Positions 36,363 through 48,883 of a DNA stretch of 64,000 bases are shown one piece after another (the stretch's first letter is position 1; each line of letters starts with the position of its first letter). Made by a program: the position numbers and the translations under genes. The stretch comes from Ceratodon purpureus (Eukaryota; Streptophyta; Bryopsida; Pseudoditrichales; Ditrichaceae). Under the pieces are notes generated by a model, which was not told the DNA's origin, ran no database searches, and saw only the letters and a list, made by a program, of their open reading frames with translations. The stretch is taken from positions 11,813,115 through 11,877,114 of the forward strand of contig CM026424.1 of the NCBI GenBank assembly GCA_014871385.1. Reading direction: 5' to 3'.

Positions 36363-38357
36363 ATGGCGACAGCAGTGGGGATGGATGTGGGTGTCACCTT
36401 GTCATGTGGTTTGCACTCGTGTGCGAATTCGAGTGGAGTGGGAGGGATTCTGGCGGCGTCGAGAATGCGGTTTTGCTCGGGGTTTATGGGGCCGCGTCTG
36501 GGGATGAAGCAGGGGTTGGGGCAGGGAAGAGGGAATGGGAAGTTTGTGTATGAGCTCGTGTCGTCGGGGCAGAATGGGTCCATTAGGGCAAATGTGACGA
36601 ACAGCAGCAGCGACCAGACCTCGCCGAAGGAGCAATCTGTGGGGGCGAAGATTGTGAGCTTTCCGGGGGTGGTGTGGAGGCGGGTGCTGGGGCCATTGGG
36701 GAACTTTGGGTTCGGGAAGCGGAGTGTGTGGGAGGGAGGGGTTGGGCTGTTTGTCATTTCCGGGGCGGTTTTGTTGGCAATCACGCTGGTTTGGGTGAAG
36801 GGTACGCAAATTCGGGCCAAGACGCGGAAGTATGAGGCGATATTTGAGTTTCAGCAAGCGCAAGGGATAACTGTGGGTACCCCGGTGAGGATTCGTGGCG
36901 TGGATGTGGGGAATGTCATCCAGGTGCGGCCGAGTTTGGAGAGAATTGACGTGGTGGTGGAGCTTTCGGATGCTGGGATTGTTGTGCCGAGGAATGCATT
37001 GGTGGAGGTTAATCAGAGTGGGCTTATTAGTGAGACGTTGATCGATGTCACCCCGAGGTTGCCCCTTCCGAAGCCCACTGTTGGGCCGCTCGACCCGTAT
37101 TGCGCCTCGGAGGGGCTGATTGTGTGTGACAGGGAGAGGATTAAGGGCGAGCAGGGAGTGAGCTTGGATGAGTTGGTCGGCATTTGCACGAAAATGGCTC
37201 GCCAAATGGATGCTCTCGGAGTGGATCGAGTGGCCGACATGGCTGAACGTCTCAGTGAAGCCGTTCAAGATGCCAGGCCGTTGCTCCTGAAAGTAGGATT
37301 TCTTACACCAGTGTGTAATTGATCAATGTTTTTCGTTAGTTGTGTGTTCGAAGTTGCTAATGATATGTCACGGGATGTGCTCTGCAGGTCCAGGCCATGG
37401 CCAGCGATGTTGAACCGCTGCTGAAAGAGGTGCGAGCGGGAGGGCTTCTCAAGGACTTCGAGAAGTTGACCAAGGTTGCTGCGGAGGCAGGACGTGATTT
37501 TAGGTAATTGGTGCATGCTTCTGGTCGTTTTTTTCCCTTCCTTTGCCATGTCTTAATGATTTATTTGAGTGGGATTTTGTTGCTGCCTTGCATTTGGCAT
37601 GTAGAGCCTGCTCACACAGCTTTTTGCAATATAATCAGACTTGGATAGCTCGCATTGAGGTCGTAATTGTAACTGGAACATAAGCACAGCCTGCTTGTGG
37701 AATCAACTTGTCATGATATAATGTTGTCAAACAAGATGCGTCGTTCCTATGGACACCCTCTTTTTTTACTTTAGAATTCGAAGAGATTGGATTTATTGAT
37801 TCTCCGGAGTCGCATCGAAACCATGCTTGTGAACATTTCTGATGAGAAGTGATTATTGGTTCAATAGGTGGCATGTTGGGAATCGTAAAGGGAAATGGTA
37901 ATTATATCCGAATTTCTAGGCAAGACGATGTTTAGAGTTTGTCTGTCGACTGAAATTTGTACAAATTTATGGTCACTACACCAGTATGTTAAATGTTGTA
38001 ATTGCTGTGGCTTCTTGTTTCTCGTTTGCAGTAAACTGAACAAAGAGGTCCTCACATCGGATAATACGGAATTACTGCGAGACTCCGTGTCCACGTTAAC
38101 GAAAACATTGAAACATGTTGAGGTAAGCGTTTTTGTTAGGATCTGTTTGACCTTTAACTTGGCTTGATTGTCTACGTCAACTCCCTCGATGAATAATATT
38201 TCACATGGAAGGTAATTGCGTAGTGCACGCCACTAATGCATCACCTCGGCGCTTGCAGAGCATCAGCAAAGATGTCAGTGGGGTGACTGGAGATGCAAAA
38301 ACGAGGAACAACTTGAAACAGCTGATTGAGTCACTGAGCCGGCTTGTTACAGATTAG
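36363..38357 (+). CDS. TGD2: TGD2-like MCE-domain subunit of the chloroplast inner-envelope lipid importer, 4 exons
   Basis: Exons 36363-37292, 37388-37503, 38032-38122 and 38259-38357 join in frame with GT-AG junctions to 411 residues (Arabidopsis TGD2 is about 380). The N-terminal ~100 residues are Gly/Ser-rich with scattered Arg/Lys, fitting a plastid transit peptide. Trp-Glu-Gly-Gly-Val-Gly-Leu-Phe opens one membrane segment (~126-146). The MCE domain follows (~157-235), with Gly-Thr-Pro-Val-Arg-Ile-Arg-Gly-Val and Val-Glu-Val-Asn-Gln-Ser-Gly-Leu, then the TGD2-type Glu-Gly-Leu-Ile-Val-Cys-Asp-Arg and Gly-Val-Ser-Leu-Asp-Glu-Leu-Val-Gly motifs and a long helical C-terminus. With the TGD1 permease and TGD3 ATPase it moves ER-derived lipid to the thylakoid lipid pathway. 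The frame is open further upstream, but the start at 36363 is preferred because the extra residues are Cys/Val-rich and unlike the family. Confidence 0.93.
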
Positions 38358-38916
38358 TTAGAAGAGCGAGATCTGAGAAGAGGATTCTTTTTACTTCATT
38401 CTTGCACTTATTTATCAATCGCACAATGAGCTTATTAAAGCATTCTGAATTAGCATAGGTGATGGTTGTTTGTGACTGACTCGCAGTCTCTTGTAAGTAC
38501 ACATCTTTGGCCAGATATTTTGGTCACATCAATGTATCGATCTTTCAATCGCTAATATTGTATTAAAGTTGGAAATTCGTGATCCCTCGATGTTACAGAC
38601 ACAAGAGTGGCAAGGAAAAATGAAAGTTGCAGATGGATGATAAGGAAAAGGTACCTGTGATATTTTGTAACATTCGATTGGTTTGTGATTGATAGAATTC
38701 TTTGCTTGTTTTGATGTGGCTGGTGTTGTGAAATTACATCATCAGACCAAAACGAGAAGAGGCTGCGGATTGCTCACGTGGAACTGTATGGTAATGTGGT
38801 TCTCATCAACTTTTTGCAACCGGAGAAGTAGCAGAAAGCTGTAAGATTCACGAACTATCCTGCAGATCTTAAGCATTTGTTATTGACTTTTGCTGTGGTA
38901 ATTACAAGCTTTCTTC
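38358..38916. other. Convergent 3' ends of TGD2 and the gene at 38917
   Basis: 559 bases between two facing stop codons, presumably two 3' UTRs. AATAATATTT and ATTAAAG stretches could serve as poly(A) signals. No further gene. Confidence 0.5.
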
Positions 38917-41568
38917 CTAAGTTGAAAGCGGACGATCACTGTATAGTCTTTGGATCTCTTCTTGGTACTCCAATGTTGGAAAAACTAGGGGAACATTCTT
39001 GAAGAGGATGCAACATTGTAAGATGTGTGCTTGTATAAACGACTCTATTTGCCGGTCTAGAAACGGCCAATGGTCTCTAAATCTTGCCTTCTTCGATACA
39101 ACCTCTGTACTTGCAATAGCTTGCTGCGCCTGCAAGTTTTTTCTGGATCGCAACAAATGCTGGTCTCCACTGGCTCTGTTCACGAACTGTTTTTGACTGA
39201 TGATTCTATTCTTTGTTTCTAATAGTTTCTCTTCGAACTTGCTGCGAGGTGGTTCATGATTAAGATTTATTGAGCGTCTTGTTTCTTGACGCAAGTTGAT
39301 GGACTTCTCATTTGGCCTATCCACTTCGGGTATGTGGCTGCTTTTGAGTGGCCGATATTGAAGCGATTTCTGCCCAGGTATACTTCCTGCTGACATTGAT
39401 TTGCGACACTCCTGCAAGTTTCGTTTTGTCGGACTACTCTTTGTTGGCACCCTTTCTCTAAGTATAGAGTTTGGTTGGTCCGTTACCGGATGGTTGTCCA
39501 CTTCCTTTCTTTCATCCGCTTGCCAATCTAGGATATGCTCGGATTTCTGAGGTGTGGATCTACGCAGAGCACAGCGCTCTGCGTAGACATTCAATACATT
39601 GTAAGGGTCAGGTGCTGTTGATGGTCTGCATTCTTGTTGAAGACCCCGTTCTTTCAACTGCTTCTCAGCAACGCACTTCTTGTACCGTTCTATCTTATCC
39701 AGGTGGTACTTGGCTAGTGTGGGTAAGATGACTGGTGCTTTACCTCTAACACTCTCCTTTGACCTTGTACTGCGTTGTGTTGAGGTGCCAGGTTCCCTGC
39801 TTGTAGATTCCTCTCTGGGGGTCTTCAGATATTGATTGTCCACATTTGTAGCTTTGTGGACACTTTTTCTTGGGGACAATGATCCTGCCGTACACAACAT
39901 GAAGGAGCATGTCAATTCTTACGACTCTAATACGGTATTTGTTCCTCTAACCCCAGTTTACATGGTGGCAGTAGGGTAAGCGACTTACAGACACTCTTAC
40001 AACTATAACTTTGCAAAATACCATGTTCTTTTGTTATCTGATTCAGTAACTGAGATGAGAGCATTACTTTCAGGTCCCCAAGAACGGTATCTAATGCTTT
40101 GCATTTGAATGATCCATTCTGCAGAACTATGAAGCGGCCTAGGGACAGTGGAAAGTTGAGCTTTTGGACTTAAGGATTGTTTCCTGTCTGCATCATGGCT
40201 TGGTTCTTCTTCACCTCTGAAAACCTCGTCGAAGACGTTCTGTACAACATCTGCCCAAACTTCTTTGTAAAGCTCCTCAGATTCGAAGTTCCCTACTCCA
40301 TTCTGTGTTGGCTCCTCTTTACTCCTGACTTCTGTATGTTTTTGCTTTGACGTGGAGCTGTCCAGGACCAATTTCGTGTTAGCAGGCAACCGGCCCGGTG
40401 TCGTATTCGTGCTTTTCACTTGAGGTACCACAAGAGAACGTAGTCCAGGAGACCTTATTTTGCGTCTCGGTGTTGGGTGCACACCGCCCATTTTGGGAGG
40501 CATTTCACAGTCGTCTAGACCAACATTCACTTTCTTCAGAGGTAGCATTCGAGAACTTATAGACGCTGCATTTTCAGTCTTCCCTCGGGATCCTGGCACA
40601 GGACTTGAAATCCATTCTCGAGTAGGCGGCCTCGAGCTGTTGCCACTTTGGTTTGGTCTTGAGCTTGGGCGAGAGTCCAGACAAACAGAGTCCGGATCTC
40701 CAAAATTTTCAGATGTAGTGTAGGTGCTGCTGCCAGGGTTTGTTTGTGAACTTGGGCGAGAATCTGGTCTGAAAGCCTCATATGTATCGCACATGCTGCT
40801 ACTCTGGGTAACCAGGCTAGTCCCTCGTGAGCATGAGTGAGATTCAAGTTCCAAGTCACGGTGCCCTCCTCGTGAATCATCCTTTCGCACCCTCCTGTTT
40901 CTTTTTCTGATATTTGGGGATGACCTATAATCACCAAGGTGTCCAGAACGTTTTTGAGTGCTGAGATAAGCTGACTCTGCGCATGACTCATCAACATCTA
41001 CATTGGATCCATACTCGTGTGACTGGCAGGAATTGCCAACCTCGTGATTCTCATCCCTTCTTATGAATTGAGAGGGGTCGGAAACCTCTGATCCAGGGAT
41101 TGTTCCACGTGACAAACGAGAATCGGTAGCAGTGTTGAGGACTTTATTAGGGTTTGATACCTGAGAGGTATTCTTTGCTGCACATGCAGCCTCGATGCGG
41201 TCCACTAGCACCTTTGCCAGGTTTTTCAGCATGATTAGTCTCTCGCATTTCGCTCCCTGATCCAAAAAGACTTCCTGCCCTACCAACGAGACCGAATCTC
41301 GACTCACTTGCTTCAATCTACTTGCTCGTGTGGAGCGAGCGAAGTTCCCCCCTCCTTTCGACTTCCCACCTGCGCTCTTACTGCGACGATGCTTCTGCTG
41401 CCTGGCAGCCATTCCAGCATTGCCCAGGTAACGCTTGCCACAGCAGTCGCAAGTAACAGGGTCTCCAACGGGCCAAACGCTCCTACTCTGAGGCCGTTTG
41501 CGAGGTAGGGACTTTCCATGAGACGACGCCAGCTTAACTGGCAATCCAGTGCCGCTTACACCAGGCAC
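38917..41568 (-). CDS. Unrecognised Ser/Arg-rich protein with an N-terminal Cys-x-x-Cys zinc-knuckle-like motif, 2 exons plus unresolved 5' end
   Basis: Two minus exons (40068-41568 and 38917-39884), joined in phase across a 183-bp GT-AG intron, give about 822 codons. Near the N-terminus is Cys-Asp-Cys-Cys-Gly-Lys-Arg-Tyr followed by a His about 15 residues on, reminiscent of a treble-clef or C2HC-like finger but incomplete. The centre is Ser/Arg/Pro-rich, with Asp-Ser-Arg-Pro-Ser-Ser occurring twice and a TREWISSP stretch. The C-terminal exon is basic and helical, with Pro-Thr-Leu-Ala-Lys-Tyr-His-Leu-Asp-Lys-Ile. The frame opens at 41568 without an ATG and a stop lies just upstream; the first in-frame ATG (41412) would cut the Cys motif. 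An upstream coding exon is therefore likely but was not found. I do not recognise the family and infer no function. Codon use and GC resemble its real-gene neighbours. Confidence 0.75.
39559..39587. repeat. Perfect 12-bp stem hairpin inside a coding exon
   Basis: TCTACGCAGAGC, five bases, then its exact reverse complement, inside the second exon of the Ser/Arg-rich gene. Confidence 0.8.
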
Positions 41569-42747
41569 TTACACCAATTCCTCCACAAGGATCATGCCCA
41601 ACCCAATTAGGTTAAGTTTCAGGAAATGGAACGAGTTTCACCAACTGATCTACACTGAATCAGAGAATAAAAGTCTGTGCGTGAGTTTCTCAGCAGCACC
41701 TCAAGACGTTGCAATGCATGACAACTATCTTACACACACTGATCTGATCTTTACCACAAAGGTGAAAAGTCGTTCACGTGAAATTGCCTCACATATGGTT
41801 GAAGCTCAATGATCCGAGCTATGAGGATCAAGTGCAAGCCCTAATCCTGCCATGATGTCCATGAAGGCTGAGAAAGCCAGCGAGGAACTCAGAAACAGAA
41901 AATACGGGCCGGTGTAAACTGAGCAATGAATCAAAAGACAGACAGGTGAGGCTTTTCCTGGGAAGGTGAAGAGTTGAAGGGAGCCATGAATCTCGAGAAC
42001 AAGGGCGTTTCATCTTTGAGGGGAAAGGTGAAAATGGAAAAGCAGCCCCTGTTCAGTGTTCACACAAGCATCCGTGAACAGACTTAACAGTCTTAGAGTT
42101 AATCAAGCGAAGGGCTCAAATTTCAATTGACTTGCAAACATTTAGGACTCTTAAGTAAATGTAAAAGTTATGACTAGAAAACACGGACATAGGAAACACC
42201 TAGTTGACGCATGGTGGTTATCCAATGACCCTGACCCTAGGTCCCATTTATGGGGTTGGGAATCCCGCACTCGTTGGTAAAAACCCGCCATCCAAATCTG
42301 ATGACGACTTTCCACCACTGCCACCTTGGTTGACATCCAATGACATCGCCTCATCCACAATTCCAATAACCACGGCAGAAAGACCTAGAGATGCCAAGCA
42401 AAGGTCTTTGAATCATGGAAGTTGGAACGGATACCATGGCAGAAATGATAGCGACAAGTGGAATTAGAATCAACTCGGCAACAAGGCCTGTCAACTTAAA
42501 TTTTTAAATGTATCAACTTTAGTGTAGAAGACTTGAGCCTTGAACTACAAAAACTTTGAGTCACGGTGCACCACCTCAAGAGTCCCGAGAGAAATACAAT
42601 TTTTCAGGACCTGTCATTCTGTCATCGTTGCTTCTTGTCTGGAAGTTCAGACACAAACGGCATTGGGCCCTATCTTGCTCTCACATCGCAACTGCGACCT
42701 AGAACTCGAAGTGCATAAATCAGAAAGACCTCATTCTCCGGAAATTT
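41569..42747. other. Spacer between the Ser/Arg-rich gene and the last exon of cytochrome b5 reductase
   Basis: Should contain the 5' region, and perhaps a missing first exon, of the gene to the left, plus the 3' UTR of the reductase. A minus frame at 41828-42013 has an ATG but no supportable link to the downstream exon. Confidence 0.4.
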
Positions 42748-45700
42748 CTAGAACTTGAAGACTTGCTCCGAAGTATACCCAAGATCTTTGAGTATGCCAA
42801 CCAACTGCAATACAACCAACGATTCTAGTGAGAAAATAATGATAAGCTTGAAGTCTATCTAGATTCGAACACCCCATCAGATATGGATTAGGAAGTTACC
42901 AGGAATGAACAAAGTCAACTTAGCACAAGTAAAGAGGTTCAATTGCCTACAGCAGACTACTTGACGTATTATAAGTCAAACAGTCAATATTATACTTGAC
43001 ACATGACGCAATAATTATGTAAAGCATAGAGCTTTGGAGGGACGTAGAATTGCAGAAAGTTTTGACTACTCCGGTCCTTTTCAAACAACTAAAGAGGGGG
43101 TAGATATTACCTCTCCCTGAGACCTGTCTGGAGCTTTATCTCCCGAGACAATGTTCATCATTCCAGGAGGTCCACACACCTGGAATATGAAGCAAAATGT
43201 CCAAATTTCTCAGTATTCTCTTAGACAGCAAAACTTCCTAACCTCTTTAGATCAGGACGATCTTTTTCTAGGTTTTGCAACCAATTTATGAAACTGGTAC
43301 ATGCCATATGTCCCACGACAAGGCATGCGTAATAACATCTCCTGAAAATAAGTGAGGAAAATACAATTTAAACACAGGTCCTATTCACAAATGATGCAGA
43401 CATGTTAGAGACAAAATATACCAATATAAGAGTATCGTCGGAGGGGGCTGGTAGTCCTTTCACGAGCATATCCTTGTTGAGATATCCCTTACCACCCTTC
43501 CATTCCTCTGATGACTTGTCTACTACATAGAACACCTGCCACAAAGACACACATGCTAGATTTTTACCAACGTCCCTGTAACAGACTAATGTATACAGAA
43601 CGGAATGGTTACGTGTGAATAAAAACAGGAGCCGAAACCTCTCATGCCATATAGTAAGGGCATCAAAAAGAACGGAATATGACTAGCAAGACATTTTTGG
43701 CACGTGCGACGTGCTTTGCACGATAAGATATAGCATAACACTTCTTACTTTTTATACTCAAACATACAAAATCATAAATGAAGAAATTGCAAACCCTCTT
43801 CTGTAAGGATGGTACGGTTCCTTAATTCAGATTGGATTCTAAAGCAGGAGAGGTATTCCTCTGATGAGCACTGCCGCTAAATATAATATAGTTTCGGACT
43901 GAAATATTAGCTTCTAATTTGCAAAATATTAAATTCCCGTCGTGACTCTATAAAACATAAGACCAAACAGAGCACTCTTATCAAATCCCCAAAATGGCAA
44001 CACTACATTCACTTCATAAAAATACCTTGAAATTAGGATGAGCAAACGAAAGAGCATCCAACTTTGCTTTCAGCAAAATGTCGGCAGGTGATGTGTTGGC
44101 AAAAACAAGCGAGACCTGGAATGACACACAAGAGTTATATTCTAAAATTTGGAAAAAGGATAATCCTCCTGTCATACACATTCTAACTAACAAGTAATTC
44201 ATTATCTCGTCTACTTCTACTACAAAAATTAAAGATCCAGCCTCTAAATTCCTGGCAGTCAAGATAAAGTTATCATGTGAAATTTCTGCAAAAAACTTTT
44301 TAAAAAATTAAAATTAAAAAATTAAAACCACGATCCTGGCAACTAAGAGGTTCAGTTCTTGCACCTGTGTGTTATCCTCGGGATTAGAAACAATGGCATC
44401 GATGACCTGCAACATGGGGGTTATCCCTGTTCCACCAGCAACCTGCAAACCAGACGTACTAATTTATCAAATAGAAGGATCACAACAGTCCAAATGATAC
44501 TACGTCAATCTATTGTCGAACTTGTGAATTATCAATGAACTTCGCTCCAATCCGAAAATGCAATTATTTAATAGCCTCACGTGTTTGCCAACAAGTAAAT
44601 AGCTTAACCAGAACTCAGCTCACCATTCCAATCTGTTTCTTCATGTTAGGCGTGTAGGGCAGCTTTGGGATAGGCCTGATACAAACAGGAAAACTCGTTA
44701 CTTTGTAGACATATGAAAATGAATGGTATCTCCTTTACGTCAACTTTAAACTTCGATAAGGTAGGCACCGTAGGTCCTTCGAGTAACATTTTAGGCATGA
44801 ATCTGACAGTGATTTTTGCAGATTGTTTCAGAAATTACCCTTTAACGTCCAACTCATCTCCTGGCTTGAGATGCGCCAAGTGCTGCGTCATTTTCCCCTC
44901 TGGATATATCTGCACAAATATAACCAAAAATGAATAAGAAAACAAAGGACAATAAAACATCTCTACTCTTCATACATCTGCAGTTCGGTGTTTCTCACCT
45001 TGATCAACAAATCGAAGTAACCCTTTGAATCCGGAGGAGAAATAGGCGTATACCTGCGCATGCAAATAATCAGAATGTAAAGGTGGTTTTAACTGAAGCA
45101 TGCTTTGAAGCGCTGTGAATCCAAACTCGATAATTAACAAAGAAATCAAAATCCACATAATCAATAACAATGAATTCAGGAGTGGGCTGGGAAAAATTAG
45201 CACTCACGGACGGATGACATAGTTTGGACTCCCATCTTTCTTCTTCCCAATTTCAGCCCTGTCAAAAGAAGCAAATCCTTTAGTGTGTAGCAAGCCACCC
45301 GAAAAGATCAAAGGAGCAAAAAGAAATGCTTCGTACGTATTCTGCACGTTGGTCTCTGCAATTGAAATTCAAGGTAGAGTGATTCATCACAGTCAGTTTG
45401 CGTGTTCAGTTTTACACAAGAAAGAGTAGAAGCCTTACTTCGTGATCAAACAGGACGCAACATTGAGACCAAGGGCCTCTTGAGAATCAAATGTGAATCT
45501 GTATCGCCCAAAACAAACAAATGCTTAGTCAGTGGCTGTTGACTGAAAGCAGGTATAATTAATTTGTCCACAAGGGCACAACAACCAGTCTGGCATTTCT
45601 AGACCACAATAACATCAATTCCACATACAGAACTGTACCCAAAGCAAGCCGTCGAACAGGAACTCGAGTTACAGAGCAAAGCTTGGTTAAAACTCTAGGT

Positions 45701-46695
45701 ACCACCAACCACCCATACTTCTCTAAACTAGAGAAATCATAGAATCTTACCTGTACACTTTAGTGTTGTGATTGACATCGTGGACTTCAGCTAACTTAAA
45801 CTTCACGAACTCTTTCGGGTTCAATGCTGCAACAAAAACCAACGTTAATCCACCGTATTCTTAACATATTACTAAACGCCCATACAATGAGCATATGCGG
45901 ATACCATTCCAAATCTAACCAACTCACCCCATCCAAATTCAAGAATATTCGACTAGTTCTCAAACAACCTAGTGTAATCATCTGATCATACACTCATCGG
46001 ATCCATAATTAAGCAAAGCGACAGGATTCAAAAGGAAAGAAGATTGTCAGGAAAAATAACTCACCCGACTTTGGTCCAGCTTCTTCTGCGGCAGCTGGTT
46101 CTGAATTAATCTGTTCACCACAAAAAACATAGACATCACATTCAAATACACACAAAGGAACATAACTCCCATAATTAAAGTCTAATATTAAAGAGAATAT
46201 TTTTTATTTTATATTTTATATTTTATATTATTTGTTTTATTTATATTTTTTTAATTACTTCTTTTTTTAAAGTCATTTAATATTCATTCAACAAGTTCAT
46301 ACAGATTGACAACATTAAATGTTAAAACTCCAAAACAACAACTAGAGTAATCTGAATCAAATTACTAAAATTATTCCCGAACTCAGGGTTTAAACACCAC
46401 ATTGACAAAACAAAAATTCTTACGCAACGACATAAATTCAGAAAAATAAAAATAAAAAAACTCTACAAAAGGAAGCACGTACCATTCCCTGGCAGGAACC
46501 ATAGAGCGCTCCCGCTCCTAGAAGAGCACCGAACGCTCCCAACGCCCGACCCGACGACGAAGAGCGCTCGTCCTCAACGCGCGCAACAGAAGCCATGCAG
46601 CGAGCGGAGCCAGTAGCGCCATTCCCCCAGAACTCCGCGCCGCGCATCAAAGCGCCCGCGCGCCCTGCTCTCCGCATCGCCATAGCCATCGCCAT
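42748..46695 (-). CDS. CBR: NADH-cytochrome b5 reductase, mitochondrial type, 14 exons
   Basis: Exons 46483-46695, 46065-46110, 45751-45826, 45439-45498, 45208-45258, 44999-45053, 44839-44909, 44624-44675, 44365-44442, 44026-44115, 43422-43535, 43111-43179 and 42748-42804, with 14 segments counted when the 43.4-kb and 43.1-kb exons and the terminal exon are listed separately; all junctions are GT-AG and phases agree. The 343-residue product has an Arg-rich presequence with a Met-Ala-Met-Ala repeat start and a Gly/Ala membrane segment (~50-66). The FAD motif Arg-Pro-Tyr-Thr-Pro-Ile-Ser lies at ~148-154. The NADH-binding Gly-Gly-Thr-Gly-Ile-Thr-Pro-Met is at ~211-218, and Cys-Gly-Pro-Pro-Gly-Met-Met is at ~304-310. 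It ends in Val-Phe-Lys-Phe like plant CBR2. It passes electrons from NADH to cytochrome b5 at the mitochondrial membranes. The last exon lies 306 bases past its neighbour and is short (57 bases), but matches the family C-terminus. Confidence 0.93.
46201..46265. repeat. A/T-only low-complexity tract in reductase intron 1
   Basis: Repeated TTTTATATTTTATATT-type units within the intron between 46110 and 46483. Confidence 0.7.
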
Positions 46696-46872
46696 GCTGC
46701 TTGATCGAACAAGCGCAATGCCAGTCCGAATTCCTCCCTAAGGTGATGTCTAGACACGGCCAAATGATTTCCAACCAAGACTGGGGAAATTTTCAAAAAT
46801 TAAAAAACAAGGACGGAGAGAAGGGAAGAAGAGGAAGAAAGAAAAAAAGAAGAAGAGGCTAAGTTCTCCGAC

Positions 46873-47010
46873 CTGTTGCGCCGGAATGGCAGTGGTCTGT
46901 TCTAGAGTGCCTGCGGCGCTTCCCGAGAGCCAAGTGGAATGGTGCGAGAGACAACGAGGCTGGCGTCGCCACTGCTTCCCGAGCTTCGCAAACGGCGACA
47001 ACAACGCCAT
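46873..47010 (-). other. Possible alternative first exon of cytochrome b5 reductase
   Basis: A minus frame from an ATG at 47008-47010 runs 46 codons to a CAACAG|GT donor at 46873. Being 138 bases it ends in phase 0, the phase needed to join reductase exon 2 at 46110. The peptide is basic and Ser/Leu-rich (starting Met-Ala-Leu-Leu-Ser-Pro-Phe-Ala-Lys-Leu-Gly-Lys), like an organelle presequence. A GC-rich plus frame (46886-47152) covers the same stretch, so it may instead be promoter or 5' UTR sequence. Splicing to exon 2 is inference. Confidence 0.35.
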
Positions 47011-48883
47011 CGCCTCTGCCTCTCCTGCCTCCGGACTTTTGCTAGAGACTCTCCCCATCTACGAATTTATCAGATACAATGAACATTTCGTGGTAAATAA
47101 TTCTGAAAGTATAGATACCATGGGTGGTGATTTCGTGGGACTTCTTTGGTAGAGTTTTGGAGGACCAGTGTTGTGGGCTTTTGAAGGGCTGGCTGACCAT
47201 CTACATTTATGAAGATATTATTCTAGATATAGGCGGTTTTCTTGATTTACGTTTGCTGGATTTGTGAGTTTTGACTGGGATTTGGTAGATTTTATGGTGG
47301 AGAAGGTTGATGAAATATAGGAATATTTTATGAATTCGTGGATGTTAGAGGGTTGTGGTATTGGTGGATTTCGGGTTGGGGGGATTGGTAGATGAGGGGG
47401 GAGAGGAAGGGTGCTTGTGGGCTTCCTTGGGTGGGTGACAGTTGGGGTGGCTGCATTGGTGTGTTGACATGATGAATGATGAATGAATGATGGTGGATGA
47501 AATTATGTGTTTGATTTATAAGATTTCTTGAGTATGTTTGACGAAAAAAAAATACTTTGAACTTGGTATTGGTAGGTTGGGGAGTATCGTAGGCTCCTAA
47601 CAAGTTTGGGCACCCTTTTGTCTAACAATTGATTAAAGTGCAAAAAGCGATTAGGCATTTCAAAAAATAATATCTCAAAGTCGGGAAGTTTTGAATTATG
47701 AGTAAATATAAGTTGGGCATTCATCTAGTTTCATATATGTTTAGGGTTAATTTCATCAAAGATGGTAGCTACTTGTACCTTTAACATTACCCTAATCGCT
47801 TGTATTAGTAACCTTAAGCAAAATAGTATTGTGTACCAAACTTTTGTCGCATGTTAGTGATTTTCTGTTTACAGATCAGAGATTTTGTGAGTTATGTCAT
47901 TTGTGAAAAAGATATAAAAGAAAAGTAAAGTGGATTTTTCATTGTAGATTTTGCCACAAGCCGCTTAATTAGGACAATTTTGTTTAATATTTCCGCCAAG
48001 CAGAGTTAAGAATTTCCATAAAAATTAGTTAGATTTGTAATTTTATTATATCTTTTTCACAAAATTTCTAGTAGCCTACGGTATTATTTTCAATTTTAGA
48101 AATACTAGTGGGACATGTCTTGTTCAGCACATTAACCGCAGCCTTCTCAACGACTTACAACGCATAACGGTTGAGTGAGACAAACTGAGTTGTATTGTAT
48201 AATAAATTAAGTAGAGAAAACTAAAAATTGTATTAATCTTTTTTTACAATTTTTATAAGCAAGGATGGCATTTTTTTTGAAGATAAAAGCATTTTTGATA
48301 CCCTACTTTAAATGATGATCTCACTTTGTTTCATAGGGACTTTTTTAAAAGCAATATATAATGCTTTTATTAATTTTAAAAAATACTAAGTTGATTATAA
48401 ATGTATCAAAAGTTTAGGAGGTATACCACTTACAAAAATATTTTTGCTGTGGAAAGTAATCAAAATCTAGTAAATTATTTTACTTTCTTGCATTTTTAAT
48501 TTCATGTAAAATTTCAATACAATTGTTATTACATCTTTAGATTTAAGAAAAAACCATTTGAAAAAACAGTAGTTTTTTAGTTTCAAAATATAAATGTCTC
48601 CAATTATTATGCATATAGTAATAGAAGAAACTTTTTGCATCCATCCACAAAAGGCCAAAAAAACTTTGATTTTGTTAGGACTGGGTTTTTTACGTATTGA
48701 TTTCATTTTTTATAAATTTTCATTTTCAAAAACAAATTATATTTTACAACTTCATAATTTCAAAACAAATTATGTTTTACAACTTGATAATTTAATACCT
48801 GCCAATTAGGTTTATTACTGCTTCCATTATGAGAAAAATTACCAATTTTACCTTTGCTTTTAAATCAAAAGAGATTAAATAAA
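47011..48883. other. AT-rich spacer between the reductase promoter and the lipase 3' end
   Basis: Composition drops sharply after about 47.4 kb. No gene-like frame. Contains the upstream region of the reductase and presumably the lipase 3' UTR. Confidence 0.45.

Noticed and set aside
35972-36820. 282-codon minus frame and a 288-codon minus frame at 36402-37268
   Set aside because: Both are antisense shadows of the GC-rich TGD2 first exon, whose own frame carries the complete MCE domain.
45337-45355. A microexon between reductase exons 45439-45498 and 45208-45258
   Set aside because: I first tried an 8- or 5-base microexon, but the two exons already join in phase (Lys codon split 2+1) and match the family length, so none is needed.
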